Below are positions 61,182 to 64,000 of a stretch of 64,000 nt of DNA, piece after piece. The notes under the pieces were generated by a model. The model ran no database searches, was not told the DNA's origin, and saw only the letters and a program-made list of their open reading frames with translations. Location: contig NZ_CP010945.1 in the NCBI RefSeq assembly GCF_000293885.2, positions 4,794,001 to 4,858,000 on the forward strand, written 5' to 3'. Made by a program: the position numbers and the translations under genes. The DNA is from Pseudomonas fluorescens NCIMB 11764. Its GTDB lineage: Bacteria; Pseudomonadota; Gammaproteobacteria; Pseudomonadales; Pseudomonadaceae. How positions within the stretch are numbered: the first letter of the stretch is position 1; each line of letters begins with the position of its first letter.

Positions 61182-62051
61182 ATGGCAAAATTTCTCGTTA
61201 CTGGCGCGACAGGCAGATTGGGCAATGCTGTCTTGCATTCACTGGTACAAAAAATCCCGGCATCCGATGTTGTGGCAATGGCACGTGATATTGAAAAAGC
61301 CGCGCCCCTGGCTGCACTGGGTATAGAAGTGCGCTACGGGGATTACACCGATTACGATTCGTTGGTGGCGGCATTCGAAGGCGTCGAAAAAATCTACATG
61401 GTGTCAGCCGTAGCCTTCAGTGATCGTCTTGCCCAGCATAAAAACGTGATCGTTGCTGCCGGCCGGGCCGGTGTTCGCCATGTGGTTTACACCAGTATTC
61501 AACGGGTCAACGATGAGCTGGCTCCTATTGAAGGCGTGACTGAAAGCGATATCGCTACCGAACGATTGCTCAAGAGGTCGGGCCTCACGTACACGATTGT
61601 TCAACATCCCCTATACGCCGACGATTTGCCCTTCCTCACTGGCGCCGATGCGGCAAAAGAAGACTTCAGTGCCCCAGCAGGTCAAGGTCGAGCCAGCTTC
61701 GCCACTTTTGCCGAGCTGGCAGAGGCCGGTGCCGCACTGTTAACCGAAACGGGTTATGAAAACCGCACTTGCCTGCTGAATGCGGGACAGACGTGGTCAT
61801 TCCAGGACATCGCTAACGGGTTGGCTCGACTGACGGAGAAGCCGATTGAATACCAACCCATTTCCGCTCAAGCATTCATCGCCGCTCGGGAGGCTGACGG
61901 CTGGCCAACCTCGGTCGCGAAATTCCTCAGCGGCTGGGGTAACGCCATTGATAAAGGCGCTTTCGACCAGAGCAGTCATACGCTTGAAAAACTGTTGGGA
62001 CGCAAGCCGAAAGACCTTGAGGGTATGCTACGGGTCGCTTTCTCTCTCTAA
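61182..62051 (+). CDS. NmrA/SDR-type NAD(P)H reductase (QorB-like)
   Basis: 289 aa atypical SDR. FLVTGATGRLGNAVLHSL is the NADP-binding motif, VVYTSIQRVNDEL and YTIVQHPLYADDLPFL follow, close to E. coli QorB (YtfG), an NADPH:quinone reductase. It probably reduces a quinone or enone. The catalytic Tyr-Lys pair of standard SDRs is not conserved, normal for this group. Regulated by the divergent LysR gene. Confidence 0.85.
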   Translation: MAKFLVTGATGRLGNAVLHSLVQKIPASDVVAMARDIEKAAPLAALGIEVRYGDYTDYDSLVAAFEGVEKIYMVSAVAFSDRLAQHKNVIVAAGRAGVRHVVYTSIQRVNDELAPIEGVTESDIATERLLKRSGLTYTIVQHPLYADDLPFLTGADAAKEDFSAPAGQGRASFATFAELAEAGAALLTETGYENRTCLLNAGQTWSFQDIANGLARLTEKPIEYQPISAQAFIAAREADGWPTSVAKFLSGWGNAIDKGAFDQSSHTLEKLLGRKPKDLEGMLRVAFSL

Positions 62052-62444
62052 CTATTTGTTCTTCGTTCCTTCCCATGCTGCATAGCGTCTTGGTGGGAGG
62101 CTGCGTGTTGAGGCGGGTGAACTGCCGTCTCAACCCACAATACTCCCCTCAGCCCTCATTCTATTGTCAGTTGTTCAATCAATGCCGAATGCTCGGGAAA
62201 CTCCGCACAGAGCTTTTGCCTGTTGCCGCTGCCGCCACGATGGGCACCATCAGCCATGAGCCGAGCATCAGATCTATGATCGCGATGCCCGGTTTGAAGC
62301 GCCATCCAGCGGCATGCGGCGCATTCATGGCTGCCGTTCCTTTTTGACGAGTCATATTGAATGTGATGCCGCGTGAAAGCTTAGCAGTCGGCTGATCATC
62401 AGGGCGTCTATGCTCTTGTGAACTTAATGGACCGGAAAACGTGC
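62052..62444. other. Intergenic region before the efflux operon
   Basis: Contains an imperfect hairpin at 62107-62134 (GTTGAG-G-CGG / CCG-T-CTCAAC, one mismatch), a small minus-strand ORF at 62179-62328, and presumably the promoter of the outer-membrane factor gene. Confidence 0.5.
62179..62328 (-). CDS. Possible 49-aa single-span membrane protein
   Basis: MNAPHAAGWRFKPGIAI begins a frame of 49 codons with one hydrophobic span (IIDLMLGSWLMVPIVAAAAT). AAAAAGGAACGGCAGCC precedes the ATG, a good ribosome binding site. It may be a small membrane protein or the surviving N-terminus of a larger one; no family recognised. Confidence 0.4.
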   Translation of the reverse strand: MNAPHAAGWRFKPGIAIIDLMLGSWLMVPIVAAAATGKSSVRSFPSIRH

Positions 62445-63971
62445 ATGCATTTGACGCGATCAAGCCAACTGCTCCTGCTGGGTGTACTGGGCTTGAGTGG
62501 TTGCGTGCGCCTCGGGCCGGATTTTCAGTCACCGAAGCCAGCCTGGATTGACCACTGGAGCTCCCCTGCCCTTGAGCAATCCAGCCAGCGCAACCTGCAT
62601 CCTGATCTGCGGCAGTGGTGGCAAGTCTTCGGCGATCCGGTGCTCGATCGTTTGATCGCCGAGGCGGACGCCCAAAATTCGGATCTGAAAATCGCCGGTC
62701 TGCGAGTGATGGAGGCCCGTGCCCAACTGGGCATCGCTCAAAGCGGGCGCTACCCGCAATTGCAGCAAGCCAGCGTCGACAGTCTGTACTTCAACCGCAG
62801 GCAATCCGGCGGAAGCAATCCGCAGGACAGTCATTTCTGGCAACACAGCGCCGGGTTCGACATTGGCTGGGAGCTGGATTTCTGGGGTCGCTTCAGCCGT
62901 GCCATCGAATCCGCCGATGCCGGTTACTTCGCCGCACAGGCCAACTACGAAGACGTGCTCGTCCTGCTGCGTGCCCAAGTGGCGGACACCTACTTTTCGT
63001 TGCGCACCACCGAGGCGCGTTTGCGTGTGGCGAAGGAAAACGCCAAACAGCAAAAGCGTAATTTCGAGATCACCGAAAAGCTGTTCAACAGCGGCCAGCA
63101 AGCCGAGCTCGACCTGCAACAGGCCAAGACTCAGTACCTGGGCACCCTTAGCACCATTCCCAACTTTGAAGACCAGGTGCTGCGTATCCGCAATGCGCTG
63201 GCTGTGCTGGTCGGTCAGCCACCCGGTGCACTGTCACAGTTGCTTGAGAATGAAGGACTGATCCCGCTGGTAGACCGCGCAGTGCTGCAGGATGTGCCCG
63301 CCAACCTCCTGCTGCGCCGACCTGATGTGCGCGCCGCCGAACTCAACGTCGCAGCCCAGTCGGCGCTGATCGGTGTGGCCGAAACCGAGTTCTACCCGTC
63401 GTTGACTTTGCTCGGCAGCATCGTCTGGTCGGCCGACACGCTGAACGGCACCTCCAGAAGCCTGGACTTCATCGGCGGCCCCAGCCTGCGCTGGAACCTC
63501 TTCGACCATGGCCAGATCAGCAACAACGTGCGTGTCCAGGATGCGCGGTTGCAGCAGTTGATCGAAGCCTACCGCGACAAAGTTCGCCAGGCGGCGCGCG
63601 AGGCTGATGATGCCGCCAGCGGATTGATCAAATCCCTGGAGCGCGAACGCATCCTGCGTGAGGCGGAAGTCTCCGCCAAGCGCTCGCTGGTGCTGGCCAA
63701 CGCGCAATATCGTGAAGGTTATTCGGACTTCCAACGGGTGCTGGATGCGCAACGCGCCTTGCTGGAGCAACAGGACAATTACCTGGTCAGCCGCAGCAAT
63801 GCCGTGAGCAATGTGATTGCCCTGTACAAGGCCCTGGGCGGTGGCTGGTATAGCGCGCTGCCGAAAATCGATGCGGCGACCCGCCGGCAAATGGAGCAAC
63901 GTACGGACTGGGGCGATCTGCTGGATGAGCCTTCAGCTACACAAGCCAACAAGGTAAAAGACCATGAGTGA
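62445..63971 (+). CDS. Outer-membrane factor of a tripartite efflux system (OprM/NodT family lipoprotein)
   Basis: 508 aa TolC-like channel. A lipoprotein signal LLLLGVLGLSGC with lipid-bearing C20 opens it, and FDIGWELDFWGRFSRAIESA, YPSLTLLGSIVWSAD and ADDAASGLIKSLERE are the repeated OMF signatures. ATG 62445 puts the lipobox in the usual place; ATG 62427 and GTG 62418 are alternatives. It heads an efflux operon; the next gene begins at 63964. Confidence 0.92.
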   Translation: MHLTRSSQLLLLGVLGLSGCVRLGPDFQSPKPAWIDHWSSPALEQSSQRNLHPDLRQWWQVFGDPVLDRLIAEADAQNSDLKIAGLRVMEARAQLGIAQSGRYPQLQQASVDSLYFNRRQSGGSNPQDSHFWQHSAGFDIGWELDFWGRFSRAIESADAGYFAAQANYEDVLVLLRAQVADTYFSLRTTEARLRVAKENAKQQKRNFEITEKLFNSGQQAELDLQQAKTQYLGTLSTIPNFEDQVLRIRNALAVLVGQPPGALSQLLENEGLIPLVDRAVLQDVPANLLLRRPDVRAAELNVAAQSALIGVAETEFYPSLTLLGSIVWSADTLNGTSRSLDFIGGPSLRWNLFDHGQISNNVRVQDARLQQLIEAYRDKVRQAAREADDAASGLIKSLERERILREAEVSAKRSLVLANAQYREGYSDFQRVLDAQRALLEQQDNYLVSRSNAVSNVIALYKALGGGWYSALPKIDAATRRQMEQRTDWGDLLDEPSATQANKVKDHE

Positions 63972-64000
63972 AGCCGCACCGCCCTCCCCCAAGGCACCCG
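63964..64000 (+). CDS. Start of the next efflux-operon gene (partial)
   Basis: ATG at 63964 overlaps the OMF stop by 8 bases and begins MSEAAPPSPKAP. It continues beyond the window; probably the inner-membrane or membrane-fusion component of the same efflux pump. Confidence 0.6.
   Translation, partial: MSEAAPPSPKAP

Noticed and set aside
1..64000. CRISPR arrays, tRNA/rRNA genes, insertion sequences, integrases
   Set aside because: None recognised on reading both strands; the remnants seen are explained by duplication and decay of ordinary genes.

Overview
The window looks like chromosomal DNA of a Pseudomonas, probably of the P. fluorescens / P. putida side of the genus. The signs are OprD-type porin, catC, a cyn locus, many LysR regulators, and an itaconate operon whose gene order matches that known from P. 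aeruginosa. No rRNA, tRNA, CRISPR, integrase or transposase was recognised. Genus and gene names come from reading the proteins and from remembered family knowledge; no database search was run.

Layout. (1) 1-2515: the end of a catechol/muconolactone region (partial catC), a divergent HxlR regulator / old-yellow-enzyme pair, and a TetR regulator. (2) 2558-9001: an itaconate-type degradation operon on the minus strand (hydratase, acyl-CoA dehydrogenase, MmgE/PrpD, CoA-transferase, CoA-ester lyase) with a divergent LysR regulator. (3) 9043-12253: LysR/DHA2 efflux pair, an NTF2-like protein and the first DUF2790 protein. (4) 12491-33757: a 21-kb catabolic region. It holds two paralogous ACS-type MFS importers, a cupin dioxygenase of the 2,4'-dihydroxyacetophenone dioxygenase type, a metallo-beta-lactamase-fold lactonase, a porin, thiolase, enoyl-CoA hydratase, an APH-like kinase next to an acyl-CoA dehydrogenase, two SDRs, a CaiB CoA-transferase, an acyl-CoA synthetase, a GntR regulator, a nitroreductase, and a divergent LeuC/LeuD-like dehydratase with an isocitrate-lyase/PEP-mutase-like protein. 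The kinase plus dehydrogenase pair recalls 4-hydroxyacyl-CoA catabolism (LvaA/LvaC, ACAD10/11), which fits an upstream lactonase. An almost identical 30-bp element lies upstream of both the lactonase transcript and the LeuCD-like transcript and ties the two ends together.

(5) 34419-46591: an LRAT-like protein, a PAS histidine kinase with FixJ-type and stand-alone response regulators, a LysR regulator, a carbonic anhydrase, then cynS - DUF2790 - cynT - glutaredoxin, and a PNPOx/flavin/2Fe-2S fusion. (6) 46692-53000: DJ-1-like protein, LysR regulators, glutathione S-transferase, cynR, glutathione reductase. (7) 53543-55895: a reactive-chlorine (Rcl-like) locus: DUF2790, DUF417 (RclC-like), AhpD-like CxxC protein and a divergent AraC regulator with a Cys at position 21, as in RclR. 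(8) 56150-60057: a second partial copy of the two-component/cyanase module (kinase remnant, FixJ regulator, second cynS, DUF2790), an alpha/beta hydrolase and a cytochrome P460. (9) 60147-64000: LysR / QorB-like reductase pair and the start of a tripartite efflux operon.

Regions 5-8 look like one stress island built by duplication and decay: cyanate removal, glutathione/thiol redox enzymes and oxidised-halogen sensing are interleaved, and small secreted DUF2790 proteins sit beside both cyanases and the Rcl genes. Several paired remnants (kinase tail, hydrolase tail, LysR tail, duplicated cyn promoter) show that the present layout arose by segmental duplication followed by reciprocal loss.
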